This document shows, piece after piece, positions 17,179 to 26,287 of a stretch of DNA of 64,000 bases. The DNA is from Chitinophaga arvensicola (GTDB lineage Bacteria; Bacteroidota; Bacteroidia; Chitinophagales; Chitinophagaceae), in contig NZ_FOJG01000001.1 of the NCBI RefSeq assembly GCF_900110835.1, positions 3,627,499-3,691,498 on the forward strand. Reading direction: 5' to 3'. A program made the translations under genes and the position numbers. Below the pieces are notes generated by a model. It saw nothing but the letters and a program-made list of their open reading frames with translations. It had not been told where the DNA came from and made no database searches. How positions within the stretch are numbered: position 1 is the first letter of the stretch; the number at the start of each line of letters is the position of its first letter.

Positions 17179-19623
17179 ATGCAACGTATGGCCAGGTATT
17201 ATGTATTGATAACAGTTATATGCTTTTTTACCTTATCTGCAATCGCACAATCTGTTTCATCAGAGCGCCGTGGCTTCAATCACGACTGGCGGTTCGCTAT
17301 GGGAGATGTGAAAGATGCGGAACTGCCGGGGTTTGATGACCGGAACTGGAAGATGCTGGATATACCGCACGACTGGAGCATTGCAGATTTGCCTGATCAG
17401 TCGGATCATGATGTGACAGGTCCTTTTCACCGTAGGAGCATGGGTGGCACGTCTACCGGGTATACGGTAGGCGGACATGCCTGGTACCGGAAAACATTCG
17501 TGCTTCCGGAGGGCGATAAAGGCAAGTTAGTATCGGTACTTTTTGATGGTATTTATATGAACAGCGATCTTTGGATCAATGGACATCATCTCGGTAATCA
17601 CCCTTACGGTTACACGCCGGTATATTACGACCTTACGCCTTACCTGAATCCCGCCGGTGTACCCAATGTATTGGCGGTACAGGTGAAAAATGAGGGTCGC
17701 AACAGCCGGTGGTACACCGGTTCCGGTATTTACCGTAATGCGTGGCTCCATGTAACAGACCCGGTACGTCTGCCGCAATGGGGCGTATTTGTAACCACGC
17801 CACAGGTGAGTCCGAAAGCCGCCGTGGTCAGTATAGCCGCTGCCGCTAGCAATGCTTTATCTGTAACGGCTACCGGTAAAGCGGAGATCCGTATCCTGGA
17901 TGCCAACGGGAAACTTTTACAAAAAATAACAGCTCCTTTCAACATACCGGCAGGAGACACAACTGCCATACAACGCAGCATCCGCATCGCTAATCCCCGG
18001 CTATGGTCGCCGGATAGTCCGGTACAATACAGCGCGGTGGTGGCCATTTACCGTGATGGGAAACTAACAGGGGAAACCATCACCCGGTTTGGTATCCGGT
18101 CCATTCACTTTGACGCCGCAAATGGATTCCTGCTGAACGGGAAGCGCCTGCTGCTGAAAGGAGGTTCTGTTCACCACGACAACGGCATTATCGGCGCAGC
18201 AGCCATTAACAGGGCGGAAATCAGGAAGGTGGAGTTGCTGAAGGCTAACGGGTTCAATGCCGTGCGTACCAGTCATAATCCCCCCTCAGCGGCCTTCCTG
18301 GATGCCTGCGACAGTCTCGGCCTGCTGGTGATCAATGAAGCATTTGATATGTGGCAGCGGCCAAAGAATGCACAGGATTATCATTTGTATTTTAATGACC
18401 ACTGGCAAAAGGATCTCCGGTCTGTTGTACTACGGGATCGCAATCATCCTTCGGTTTTACTCTGGAGCATCGGTAATGAGATCAATGAGCGGGCCGATTC
18501 ATCAGGGTTGCTACTCACCCGTCAGCTGCGGGAGGAAGTCAGAAAGTGGGACACCACCCGGCCTGTTACGGCGGGCATCTGTGATTTCAGCGATTTCCCG
18601 GAGGGGCAGCGGCATTGGGATGAAACTGCTGCAGCCTTTGATATACTGGATGTGGCAGGCTATAATTACCAGTTGAAAACCTATAAGAGCGACCATGAGA
18701 AATATCCCACCCGCGTGGTGGTGGGCACGGAGTCCTTTCCCTTGCAGCGGTTCGACAACTGGCAGGCGGTGGAACAATATCCCTGGATAACGGGCGATTT
18801 TGTGTGGACAGCCATGGATTATATCGGAGAAACCGCCATTGGTCATACTGTGATGGATAACGAAAAAGATGGTGGCGCATTGGAGTGGCCATGGTTTAAT
18901 GGCAATTGCGGGGATATTGATCTTATTGGAGGAAAGAAGCCGCAGGCCTATTACAGGGATGTGATCTGGAACCGCAGCAAAATAGCCATGGCAGTACATG
19001 CCCCGATTCCCAAAGGACTGACGGAAGTGGTGAGCAAATGGGGCTGGCCCGATGAAAGGCAGAGCTGGAGCTGGCCGGGGCAGGAAGGCACGCTGCTGGA
19101 TGTAAACGTGTATTCCCGTTACCCGGTAGTAAGACTTGAACTGAACGGACAGCTTATCGGAGAAAAAAGCTCTTCTCCGGAAACCCGGCTCACTGCCAGT
19201 TTCAAGGTACCTTATCAGCCCGGTGTGTTGAAAGTAATAGCGATGGAAGATGGTGTGAGAAAGGATTCCACTATACTTCAAACTGCAGGAAAGCCGGCCC
19301 GGATCCGCTTAACGGCCGACCGGGAAAGTATCCGGGCGCAGCGTGATGATCTGGCCTACATCCGGGCAGAAGTAACAGATGAAAAAGGTGTACTTATTAC
19401 AGATCCGGTAACACTGAATTTTACAGTAAGCGGCAACATCGACCTGATGGCCACCGGCAATGCCAATCCGAAGGAGATGCGGAGCTTTACACAACCGAAT
19501 TGTACTACTTACCAGGGGAGTTGCCTGATTGTGCTGCGTCCCACGGGGAAGGCGGGTGAGGCAACGTTGAAAGCTACTGCTACTCATCTCCCTGAAAGTA
19601 ACATCAGCATCCGCATGAAATAA
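17179..19623 (+). CDS. Secreted glycoside hydrolase family 2 beta-galactosidase-like enzyme
   Basis: An 814-residue exported enzyme. A signal peptide (about 1-24, ending AIAQ) is followed by the GH2 sugar-binding jelly-roll (NHDWRFAMGD to about 200), an Ig-like domain, and a TIM barrel from about 310. The acid/base Glu434 lies in LLWSIGNEIN and the nucleophile Glu518 in VVGTESFP. The C-terminal part holds a DUF4982-like sandwich and an Ig-like domain. The order fits Bacteroidota GH2 beta-galactosidases. The exact glycosidic specificity cannot be read from sequence. The ATG at 17179 or the one at 17188 could be the start; both precede the signal peptide. A class V aminotransferase gene lies convergent. 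Confidence 0.9.
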   Translation: MQRMARYYVLITVICFFTLSAIAQSVSSERRGFNHDWRFAMGDVKDAELPGFDDRNWKMLDIPHDWSIADLPDQSDHDVTGPFHRRSMGGTSTGYTVGGHAWYRKTFVLPEGDKGKLVSVLFDGIYMNSDLWINGHHLGNHPYGYTPVYYDLTPYLNPAGVPNVLAVQVKNEGRNSRWYTGSGIYRNAWLHVTDPVRLPQWGVFVTTPQVSPKAAVVSIAAAASNALSVTATGKAEIRILDANGKLLQKITAPFNIPAGDTTAIQRSIRIANPRLWSPDSPVQYSAVVAIYRDGKLTGETITRFGIRSIHFDAANGFLLNGKRLLLKGGSVHHDNGIIGAAAINRAEIRKVELLKANGFNAVRTSHNPPSAAFLDACDSLGLLVINEAFDMWQRPKNAQDYHLYFNDHWQKDLRSVVLRDRNHPSVLLWSIGNEINERADSSGLLLTRQLREEVRKWDTTRPVTAGICDFSDFPEGQRHWDETAAAFDILDVAGYNYQLKTYKSDHEKYPTRVVVGTESFPLQRFDNWQAVEQYPWITGDFVWTAMDYIGETAIGHTVMDNEKDGGALEWPWFNGNCGDIDLIGGKKPQAYYRDVIWNRSKIAMAVHAPIPKGLTEVVSKWGWPDERQSWSWPGQEGTLLDVNVYSRYPVVRLELNGQLIGEKSSSPETRLTASFKVPYQPGVLKVIAMEDGVRKDSTILQTAGKPARIRLTADRESIRAQRDDLAYIRAEVTDEKGVLITDPVTLNFTVSGNIDLMATGNANPKEMRSFTQPNCTTYQGSCLIVLRPTGKAGEATLKATATHLPESNISIRMK

Positions 19624-19650
19624 ATACAAACGGATAACCTGCGTCTGCTT

Positions 19651-20769
19651 TTACCCTTCGCGCAGTGCGGAAAACAATAAATCAATATCGGCGCGGTTGT
19701 TATAAAAATTAAGTGCTATCGTGAGTTTTCCGTTTTTATATCTTGCCTGGATATTTTTTTGTTCCACTTTTTTGTACTGTTCCGGGGTAACTTCCATTAC
19801 CTGTATTGCAGAACGATGATCCGGTGCATAGCTGGTGAGGAGGCGGATATGATTGGCGGCGGCCTGTTCGTGCAGGTAGGCGATCAGTTGCTGTACATAT
19901 GCGGATATATCGGGAATGCCTATACGTTGCAGATATTGCAGGGCTTCTCCCAATAATAGTATATTCATGTACGGTAGTGTACCTGGTTCCAGCACCCTGG
20001 CATCTTTTTTCGGTGTGAAGCGGGTATAGTCGTTTACGCTCTGGAAATCTGCACTTTCATAATCCACGCTGCACCAGCTGATCACCTGGGGAGGGTATTG
20101 ATCCAGGATACGCTGCGATACATACATGGCCCCGCTGCCGTAACCGGAGGTCACCCATTTATAGCCATGGAAAATAAGTATATCGATATGGCAGGCCTGT
20201 ACGTCAATATCAGTTACACCAAAAGATTGCGTAGCGTCCACTACATGAATTAATCCGTGTGCTTTACATAATTCACCAATAGCCTGCAGGTTTTGCCGGA
20301 AGCCGGTTCTGAACATCACGTGACTGGTGATCAGTATCCGGGTGGCCGGGGTAATCTTTGCTTCAATATCTGCTATGCTGATTTCCCCTGCATGACTGTC
20401 TACCAGGTGTACGGTATGACCGCTATGCATCCAGCCCACAAAGCTGGTGGGAAATTCATCTCTCATGGTGATGATTTCATAGCTGGCGGGAAACATTCCA
20501 TATAACAGAGACATTCCCTGCGCTGTGTTGGTGATGAAAGCAATTTCGCTGGCCTGCGCGCGGATCATCCCTGCCAGCAGGCTTCTTACGTCATTTGCCT
20601 GGTTGTCCCACGCCGGTAATACGCCTCGTCCTTTTTCGCTGAGTTCCGTAAAAAGAGCAGTGGCTTTTTTTACAAGCGGCGTACCTACAGGGCCGCCTCC
20701 ATTTGTGAAAAAATAAGTGCCGGTGTCAAATACCGGATAGTCGGCCCGAACCCTGTCCCATGTATTCAT
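19651..20769 (-). CDS. Class V aminotransferase (PLP-dependent, cysteine desulfurase/isopenicillin N epimerase-like)
   Basis: A fold-type I PLP enzyme of 372 residues. The start YFFTNGGGPVGTPLVKKA matches the class V N-terminal arm; DATQSFGVTDIDVQACHIDI carries the PLP-pyridine Asp and the Lys is in FHGYKWVTSGYGSG. The fold covers cysteine desulfurases, kynureninase, isopenicillin N epimerase and the ergothioneine C-S lyase EgtE. No desulfurase-type active-site Cys loop is obvious. Its distance of 8 kb from egtBD makes an EgtE role possible but unsupported. It is convergent with the GH2 gene and has only a 27-base gap to it. Confidence 0.85.
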   Translation of the reverse strand: MNTWDRVRADYPVFDTGTYFFTNGGGPVGTPLVKKATALFTELSEKGRGVLPAWDNQANDVRSLLAGMIRAQASEIAFITNTAQGMSLLYGMFPASYEIITMRDEFPTSFVGWMHSGHTVHLVDSHAGEISIADIEAKITPATRILITSHVMFRTGFRQNLQAIGELCKAHGLIHVVDATQSFGVTDIDVQACHIDILIFHGYKWVTSGYGSGAMYVSQRILDQYPPQVISWCSVDYESADFQSVNDYTRFTPKKDARVLEPGTLPYMNILLLGEALQYLQRIGIPDISAYVQQLIAYLHEQAAANHIRLLTSYAPDHRSAIQVMEVTPEQYKKVEQKNIQARYKNGKLTIALNFYNNRADIDLLFSALREG

Positions 20770-20900
20770 ACTATTTTATTAATTGCTGTACGATAATAAA
20801 CAAAAATAAATCATTGTGGGATATGGGCAGAAGATTCTGTTGTTTATGAGATAACTTGCGGGAAGAGCAGATTTTATTACCGCAAAACTGAGGTTTTAGC

Positions 20901-23048
20901 ATGAGAAGGATACCTTTTTTTTTGATGGCTTTGCTGGCTGTTTTTCAGTCATCAGCGCAGCAACCCCCGCTTTTCAGAACTACCGGCGCGCCACTGAATG
21001 AACGGGTCAATGACCTGTTGCATACACTTACCCTGCAGGAGAAAATTTCATTGCTGGGATATAACAGCCCGGCCATAGAGCGTTTGCAGATACCCGCTTA
21101 TAACTGGTGGAATGAAGCCTTGCATGGCATTGCCAGGGGCGGCGAGGCAACAGTTTATCCGCAGGCCATTGGCCTGTCGGCCACTTTTAATGCCCCGCTC
21201 GCGAAAGAAGTGGCCAATACCATTTCCACTGAGGCGCGGGCCAAGTATAACCTGGCGATACAACAGCATCGTCATGTGCAATACCTGGGACTGAATTTCT
21301 GGACCCCGAATATCAATATCTTCCGGGATCCCCGTTGGGGGCGCGGGCAGGAAACCTATGGGGAAGATCCTTACCTGACGGCTACCATGGCAGGGGCTTT
21401 TGTGCAGGGTTTGCAGGGGACTGTACCGGGTATGCTGAAAACAGCGGCCTGCGCAAAGCATTTTGCGGTACACAGCGGACCGGAGGCCGATCGGCACAGC
21501 TTCAATGCGATCATCGATGAAAAGGACCTGCGGGAAACCTATCTCTATGCGTTTAAAAAACTGGTGGACGGTAAGGTGGAATCGATTATGTGTGCTTACA
21601 ACCGGGTGAACAGTGAGCCTTGTTGCACCGGCAATACCCTGTTGCAGGACATCCTGCGGCATGAATGGAAGTTTGGCGGCCAGGTAGTGACCGACTGCTG
21701 GGCGCTGGATGATATCTGGCTGCGGCATAAAGCGATTCCTACCCGCGAAGAAGTGGCTGCGGCGGCCGTGAAGGCCGGCGTAAACCTCGATTGCGCCAAT
21801 ATCCTGCAAGACGATGTGATGAAGGCGATAGACAAGGGCTGGCTGACCGCTGCCAACGTGGACAGTGCACTCAGCGCCACGCTGCGTACCCGCATCCGGC
21901 TGGGCTTATTCGATACCCCTGCGGCAAGCCCCTACGGTGGCTATGGCGCCGATAGCGTCAATAATGGATATCATGCCCGGCTGGCCCGCGAAGCGGCCCG
22001 GGAGAGTATGGTATTACTGAAAAACGATGGCATACTGCCTTTACAGGCAGATAAATACGCGTCGATGCTGGTAACCGGCTCCAATTCCGCTTCCATTGAA
22101 GCGCTGATGGGCAACTATCATGGCGTTTCCGGTGATATGGTGACGTTTACCGCCGGTCTGGCTAAAGCTGCCGGCCCGGGAATGGCCATGCAATACGACC
22201 AGGGATGCGATTTTACAGACACGCTGCATTTTGGCGGTATCTGGGCTTCACAAAACTGTGATGTAACGGTAGCAGTGATTGGTTTAACACCTTTGCTGGA
22301 AGGAGAAGAGGGAGACGCTTTCCTGTCGCCCTCCGGTGGCGATAAAAATACGTTGAGCCTGCCCCGTTCCCAGATCCTGTTTATGAAGAAGCTGCGTGAA
22401 GCACATAAGAAGCCCATTATCGCAGTGATTACCGCCGGAAGCGCTGTAGACGTAGCCGCTATCGCTCCCTACGCAGATGCGGTGATCCTGGCCTGGTACC
22501 CGGGTGAACAGGGTGGCAATGCCCTCGCGGATATCATCTTCGGAAAATATTCGCCCGCAGGGCGACTGCCGGTTACTTTTTATCAATCCCTGCAGGACCT
22601 GCCGGACTACAAGGATTATAGCATGAAGAACCGCACCTATCGTTATTTCAAAGGGAAAGTAGATTATCCTTTTGGCTACGGTCTCAGTTATACGAAATTT
22701 GATTATACCTGGCATACGGCCCCTGTAAAGGAATATCGTAGTAAAGATACTATTCGTGTATCCGTTGACGTGAAAAATGCCGGTGCGTTTGATGGAGATG
22801 AAGTAGTGCAGGCCTATATCACTTACCCGGATATGGAACGTATGCCTGTAAAAGAATTGAAAGCGTTTGCCCGCGTTCAAACCGTGAAAGGGCAGGCATC
22901 TGCTGTACAGCTGGAGATTCCTGTGACAGAGTTACAGAAGTGGGACCTGCAACAGCACACCTGGAAATTATACAAAGGTGTTTATAAGATCAATATCGGC
23001 GGGAGTTCCGACAACTTCCTGCTGTCGCAGGATTTTCGCATAAAATAA
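20901..23048 (+). CDS. Secreted glycoside hydrolase family 3 enzyme (beta-xylosidase/beta-glucosidase type)
   Basis: A 715-residue exported GH3 enzyme. A signal peptide (about 1-19) precedes the (beta/alpha)8 domain (NWWNEALHGIA, FWTPNINIFRDPRWGRGQE, and KHFAVHSGPE with the KH-type substrate motif). The nucleophile Asp265 lies in VVTDCWAL. The alpha/beta sandwich domain follows from about 365 and the fibronectin-III-like C-terminal domain from about 610. The NWWNEALHG and TDCWAL signatures favour the beta-xylosidase/beta-glucosidase clade. It ends at a strong bidirectional terminator. It likely cleaves oligosaccharides in the periplasm. Confidence 0.92.
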   Translation: MRRIPFFLMALLAVFQSSAQQPPLFRTTGAPLNERVNDLLHTLTLQEKISLLGYNSPAIERLQIPAYNWWNEALHGIARGGEATVYPQAIGLSATFNAPLAKEVANTISTEARAKYNLAIQQHRHVQYLGLNFWTPNINIFRDPRWGRGQETYGEDPYLTATMAGAFVQGLQGTVPGMLKTAACAKHFAVHSGPEADRHSFNAIIDEKDLRETYLYAFKKLVDGKVESIMCAYNRVNSEPCCTGNTLLQDILRHEWKFGGQVVTDCWALDDIWLRHKAIPTREEVAAAAVKAGVNLDCANILQDDVMKAIDKGWLTAANVDSALSATLRTRIRLGLFDTPAASPYGGYGADSVNNGYHARLAREAARESMVLLKNDGILPLQADKYASMLVTGSNSASIEALMGNYHGVSGDMVTFTAGLAKAAGPGMAMQYDQGCDFTDTLHFGGIWASQNCDVTVAVIGLTPLLEGEEGDAFLSPSGGDKNTLSLPRSQILFMKKLREAHKKPIIAVITAGSAVDVAAIAPYADAVILAWYPGEQGGNALADIIFGKYSPAGRLPVTFYQSLQDLPDYKDYSMKNRTYRYFKGKVDYPFGYGLSYTKFDYTWHTAPVKEYRSKDTIRVSVDVKNAGAFDGDEVVQAYITYPDMERMPVKELKAFARVQTVKGQASAVQLEIPVTELQKWDLQQHTWKLYKGVYKINIGGSSDNFLLSQDFRIK

Positions 23049-23053
23049 AAAAA

Positions 23054-23080
23054 TACGGAGGAGGGTTTTCCTCCTCCGTA
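23054..23080. terminator. Bidirectional terminator between the GH3 and antiporter genes
   Basis: An 11-bp perfect stem (23054-23064 with 23070-23080), five-base loop, with A-rich sequence on one side and A/T on the other. It lies between two convergent stop codons. Confidence 0.85.
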
Positions 23081-23085
23081 AAATA

Positions 23086-24318
23086 CTATACCATACGATC
23101 CACTACTTTCTTTAGTGTGAGCCCCTGTACAATGATAGAGAACAGCACCACGAAGTAACTCGCCGAAAGAATGATTTCTTTATAGTCCGAATCCGGTAAA
23201 GACAAGGCCAGTGCAACAGAGATGCCCCCGCGTAATCCCGCCCATACCAGGATGGTGATGCTTTTATAATCTGTTTTCAGTGAACGTCTTAATACCACCG
23301 CAGGAATGGTAATACTCAATGCGCGTGCTACCAGTACAAAGATGGTGGCTACCAGACCGGTGAACCAGTAATTCTTTAAAAATGGCATCAGTACGATCTG
23401 TAATCCTATCATCACAAAAAGGATGGTATTCAATAGTTCATCTATCAGGCTCCAGATGTTATGGAAATAGTGTTGTATCTCTTCCGCATTCTTAGTACCC
23501 AGAGACGTATTGCCAAGGATCAGACCTGCAGAAACGGCCGCCAGTGGAATAGATACGTGCAGCATGGCGCCCACTACAGAAATGACCATCACCATAGACA
23601 GCGACACCATAACAATAATGTTGAAGTCGTCGACCCGTTTCATGGTACGATAGGCCACGATGGCGGATACTACGCCCAGCAGGATGCCACCGAATACTTC
23701 CTGTGAAAACAGGGCCACCGCATGTGAAAGGGAAACGTGCGTGTCTGCTTGTCCTGCTACTTCTTTCAGGATCACGAACAACAGGATACCGGTACCATCG
23801 TTGAGTAAAGACTCACCACCAATAATAGTTTCAAGGGCAGGTGGGACTTTTGATTTTTTCAGGATGGAGAGCACAGCCACCGGATCGGTGGGTGAAATCA
23901 GTGCCCCGAACAGGAGGCAATACACCAGGGGGATATCAATATTCATCAGCTCCGTAGCCCAGTACAGGAGGAATCCAAATATAAAAGTAGAGCCTATTAC
24001 CCCCACGGTACTCAGTACCAGTACGGGATATCGTTGTGCTTTCAGTTTATTGAAATCAAAATGAAGGGCGCTGGCAAAGAGCAGGAAGCCTAACATGATA
24101 TCGAGCAGGGTGCCTGTAAAATCGATACCATTGGTGACGTCTTTGATAAAGGTGAATGCGTCCGGAAATATTTTGCCGGTCAGGGAAATTAATAACGATA
24201 AAATCAATGAAACCACGATCACGCCTATGGTTCCGGGCAGTTTGATAAATCGGTTATTGATGTAAGAGATTAATGCACTAATGGTAATTAAAGCCGTAAT
24301 CAGCGTAAAAGTGTTCAT
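23086..24318 (-). CDS. Cation:proton antiporter (CPA1/NhaP type)
   Basis: An inner-membrane Na+(K+)/H+ antiporter of 410 residues with about 12 hydrophobic segments. CPA1 hallmarks include GALISPTDPVAVLSIL in the middle of the protein and ESLLNDGTGILLFV, with the ND pair of electroneutral exchangers. A conserved Arg lies in WAGLRGGISVALALSLP. No C-terminal TrkA or CAP-ED domain is attached. The gene stands alone, ending at a terminator shared with the GH3 gene. It is likely involved in pH or sodium homeostasis. Confidence 0.93.
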   Translation of the reverse strand: MNTFTLITALITISALISYINNRFIKLPGTIGVIVVSLILSLLISLTGKIFPDAFTFIKDVTNGIDFTGTLLDIMLGFLLFASALHFDFNKLKAQRYPVLVLSTVGVIGSTFIFGFLLYWATELMNIDIPLVYCLLFGALISPTDPVAVLSILKKSKVPPALETIIGGESLLNDGTGILLFVILKEVAGQADTHVSLSHAVALFSQEVFGGILLGVVSAIVAYRTMKRVDDFNIIVMVSLSMVMVISVVGAMLHVSIPLAAVSAGLILGNTSLGTKNAEEIQHYFHNIWSLIDELLNTILFVMIGLQIVLMPFLKNYWFTGLVATIFVLVARALSITIPAVVLRRSLKTDYKSITILVWAGLRGGISVALALSLPDSDYKEIILSASYFVVLFSIIVQGLTLKKVVDRMV

Positions 24319-24436
24319 AAGTAATCGAATAATGCCGGTTAAAAAATCAGATTCCTAAATTGTGCTACAGTTATTTCAGGGGGCTTTAAAGATAGAAAAA
24401 AATGCGGCAAATCATCGTCTGATGAGCATTATGAGA

Positions 24437-24781
24437 TTATTTTTTTTTGGAGGGCTTCGCTATTGCGTTGAAATCTAATGCCATTTTAATCCAGTGCTGT
24501 AGTTGTTTTTTAGTATGCAGTTCGGCTTCATCGATATAAATAAATCCTTTCATCAGCCTGCCGCCATGTACCATCGGTTCCGCTCCGGTGGCTGATTCCA
24601 GTATCTCTTCGGATTTGTCGGGATCAATACGTACCATGATTTTATCTGGACGGACCCCTACACACATTTTATCGTGTACCATAAAGCAAAGGCCACCGAA
24701 CATTTTTTTTTCGGTGATGGCGTCTGTAGCAGCGGAAAGAATTTCACGGACACGATCGGCGAGTTTTTCATTATATGCCAT
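24437..24781 (-). CDS. TfoX/Sxy N-terminal domain protein
   Basis: A small 114-residue cytoplasmic protein made only of the TfoX N-terminal domain: ITEKKMFGGLCFMVHDKMCVG, then a basic low-complexity tail (KPSKKK). In gamma-proteobacteria TfoX controls competence, but single-domain versions in other phyla have no defined role and lack the C-terminal DNA-linked half. It is monocistronic and divergent from the Crp/Fnr gene. The family call is firm; function unknown. Confidence 0.88.
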   Translation of the reverse strand: MAYNEKLADRVREILSAATDAITEKKMFGGLCFMVHDKMCVGVRPDKIMVRIDPDKSEEILESATGAEPMVHGGRLMKGFIYIDEAELHTKKQLQHWIKMALDFNAIAKPSKKK

Positions 24782-24918
24782 CGGAAATATTTTTTGGGAG
24801 ATGTTAAAGATACGATTTCATTTATTGTCCGTATATTTTTTGCATGGCTTCCCGGAGCAGCATAGATATTCTTAAAAAGCTTTAATTGTAATATCATTGC
24901 AGTATAATTTAAAAAGTT

Positions 24919-25491
24919 ATGGAGGCGTTCCGTCATTTTCTGGAGTCGTTTCATCCGGTGCCAGCGGAAGACTGGCAGCTGTTGTCTGCCGGCTTGTCCG
25001 TTTCTCCCGTTAAAGAGGGAGCAGTGTTATTGCGGGAGGGTAAAATTGCCCGGGAGCTGTACTTTATTTGCGACGGAATATTACGGCTGGTAAAGCGTAC
25101 ACCGGAAGGGGAGGATATCACAATGTTCTTCCTGAAGGAAAATAAATGCGCTGTTGTGCTGGATAGTTTTTCACAGGAAATACCTTCCCAATATAGCCTG
25201 GAAGCCGCCTGCGATGCAATGGTGATTGCTTTGCGGAAAGACTATCTGCTCCGGCTATACGAAGAAATACCTTACCTGAGATCACTGGTAGATAGTATTA
25301 CACAACAGGGTTTACTGGAGAAAATCCATACACGGAATGCTTACATGGGGCTGGATGCTACCCGGCGTTACCAGCATTTCCTGGAGCAGGAGCCGGATAT
25401 TGTAGCCCGTGTACCTTTGAGCGACATCGCCTCTTTCCTGGGTATTACGCAGCAATCGCTCAGCCGTATCCGCAAAAATCTTCACACCTGA
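24919..25491 (+). CDS. Crp/Fnr-family transcriptional regulator
   Basis: A 190-residue regulator with an N-terminal cyclic-nucleotide-binding-like beta-barrel (ELYFICDGILRLVKRTPEGEDIT, no intact cAMP pocket) and a C-terminal winged helix (RVPLSDIASFLGITQQSLSRIRKNL). No Fnr-type N-terminal cysteines are present. Bacteroidota have many such stand-alone regulators that sense unknown small molecules. It lies 70 bases upstream of the SDR gene on the same strand, so it may control it. Confidence 0.9.
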   Translation: MEAFRHFLESFHPVPAEDWQLLSAGLSVSPVKEGAVLLREGKIARELYFICDGILRLVKRTPEGEDITMFFLKENKCAVVLDSFSQEIPSQYSLEAACDAMVIALRKDYLLRLYEEIPYLRSLVDSITQQGLLEKIHTRNAYMGLDATRRYQHFLEQEPDIVARVPLSDIASFLGITQQSLSRIRKNLHT

Positions 25492-25561
25492 TGTTTTTTA
25501 CCATTTGGTAAATGGGTACTCCTGTGCAGTGTCGAATTTTGTGTTCATAAAAATAAGCAAG

Positions 25562-26287
25562 ATGAACACAGATCTGACAGGAAAAAAAGTACTGGTACTG
25601 GGCGGTTCGGCCGGTATCGGTTTTGCCACCGCGCAGGCAGCAGCCCGGGTGGGAGCCGACGTAGTGATTGTATCCAGTAACCAGCAAAGAGTAACACAGG
25701 CACTCAGTACCCTGCCCGCTACTGCACAGGGTTTTGCACTGGACCTGCGGGATGAGGCCGCACTCCGTGATTTCTTCGAAAACATAACTGCCTTTGATCA
25801 CCTGGTATTTACGGCTGGTGGTCCTTTCCCCTTCGGCGAATTAGCCACTGTTACCAACGCCGCTATGCTGGATGGCCTGCAGCTGCGGTTCCTGGCTGCT
25901 ATGAATGCAGTAAAATACGGTAGTAGAAAAATAAAGCCCGGCGGGTCGGTAGTACTCACCACCGGTATCGCCAGCGAAAGGCCCCAGAAGGGCTGGGTAG
26001 CGGGTGCCTGTATCTGTGGGGCCATGGAAGGTTTTACCCGTGCTATGGCGGTAGAACTGGCCCCTATCAGGGTCAACGCGGTTTCTCCGGGAGTCGTAAA
26101 AACAGATTTGTGGGCCAATATGCCGGCAGCCGACCGGGAAGCGATGTATGAGCAGGTAGCGGGCCTTCTCCCGGTAGGCCGTGCAGGCGAACCGGAAGAT
26201 ATAGCGCAAACGTACCTGTACCTGATGCAGAACGGATTCAGCACCGGACAGGTAGTGATTATTGACGGCGGCGCCGTACTGGTTTAA
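25562..26287 (+). CDS. Atypical short-chain dehydrogenase lacking the YxxxK catalytic pair
   Basis: A 241-residue Rossmann-fold SDR. The NAD(P) motif GGSAGIGFATA is intact, and the LVFTAGG, VVLTTGI and APIRVNAVSPG blocks are present. The usual Tyr-x-x-x-Lys is missing: the aligned stretch WVAGACICGAMEGFTRAMAVEL has Gly and Cys at those places. This belongs to a known divergent SDR group that keeps cofactor binding. The ATG at 25562 is preferred to the one at 25505 because it begins right at the first beta strand. It overlaps the convergent efflux gene by three bases. Confidence 0.85.
   Translation: MNTDLTGKKVLVLGGSAGIGFATAQAAARVGADVVIVSSNQQRVTQALSTLPATAQGFALDLRDEAALRDFFENITAFDHLVFTAGGPFPFGELATVTNAAMLDGLQLRFLAAMNAVKYGSRKIKPGGSVVLTTGIASERPQKGWVAGACICGAMEGFTRAMAVELAPIRVNAVSPGVVKTDLWANMPAADREAMYEQVAGLLPVGRAGEPEDIAQTYLYLMQNGFSTGQVVIIDGGAVLV

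Noticed and set aside
18511..19281. Open frame of 256 codons on the minus strand
   Set aside because: Antisense of the GH2 gene with no recognisable domain; the GH2 frame is clearly the real one.
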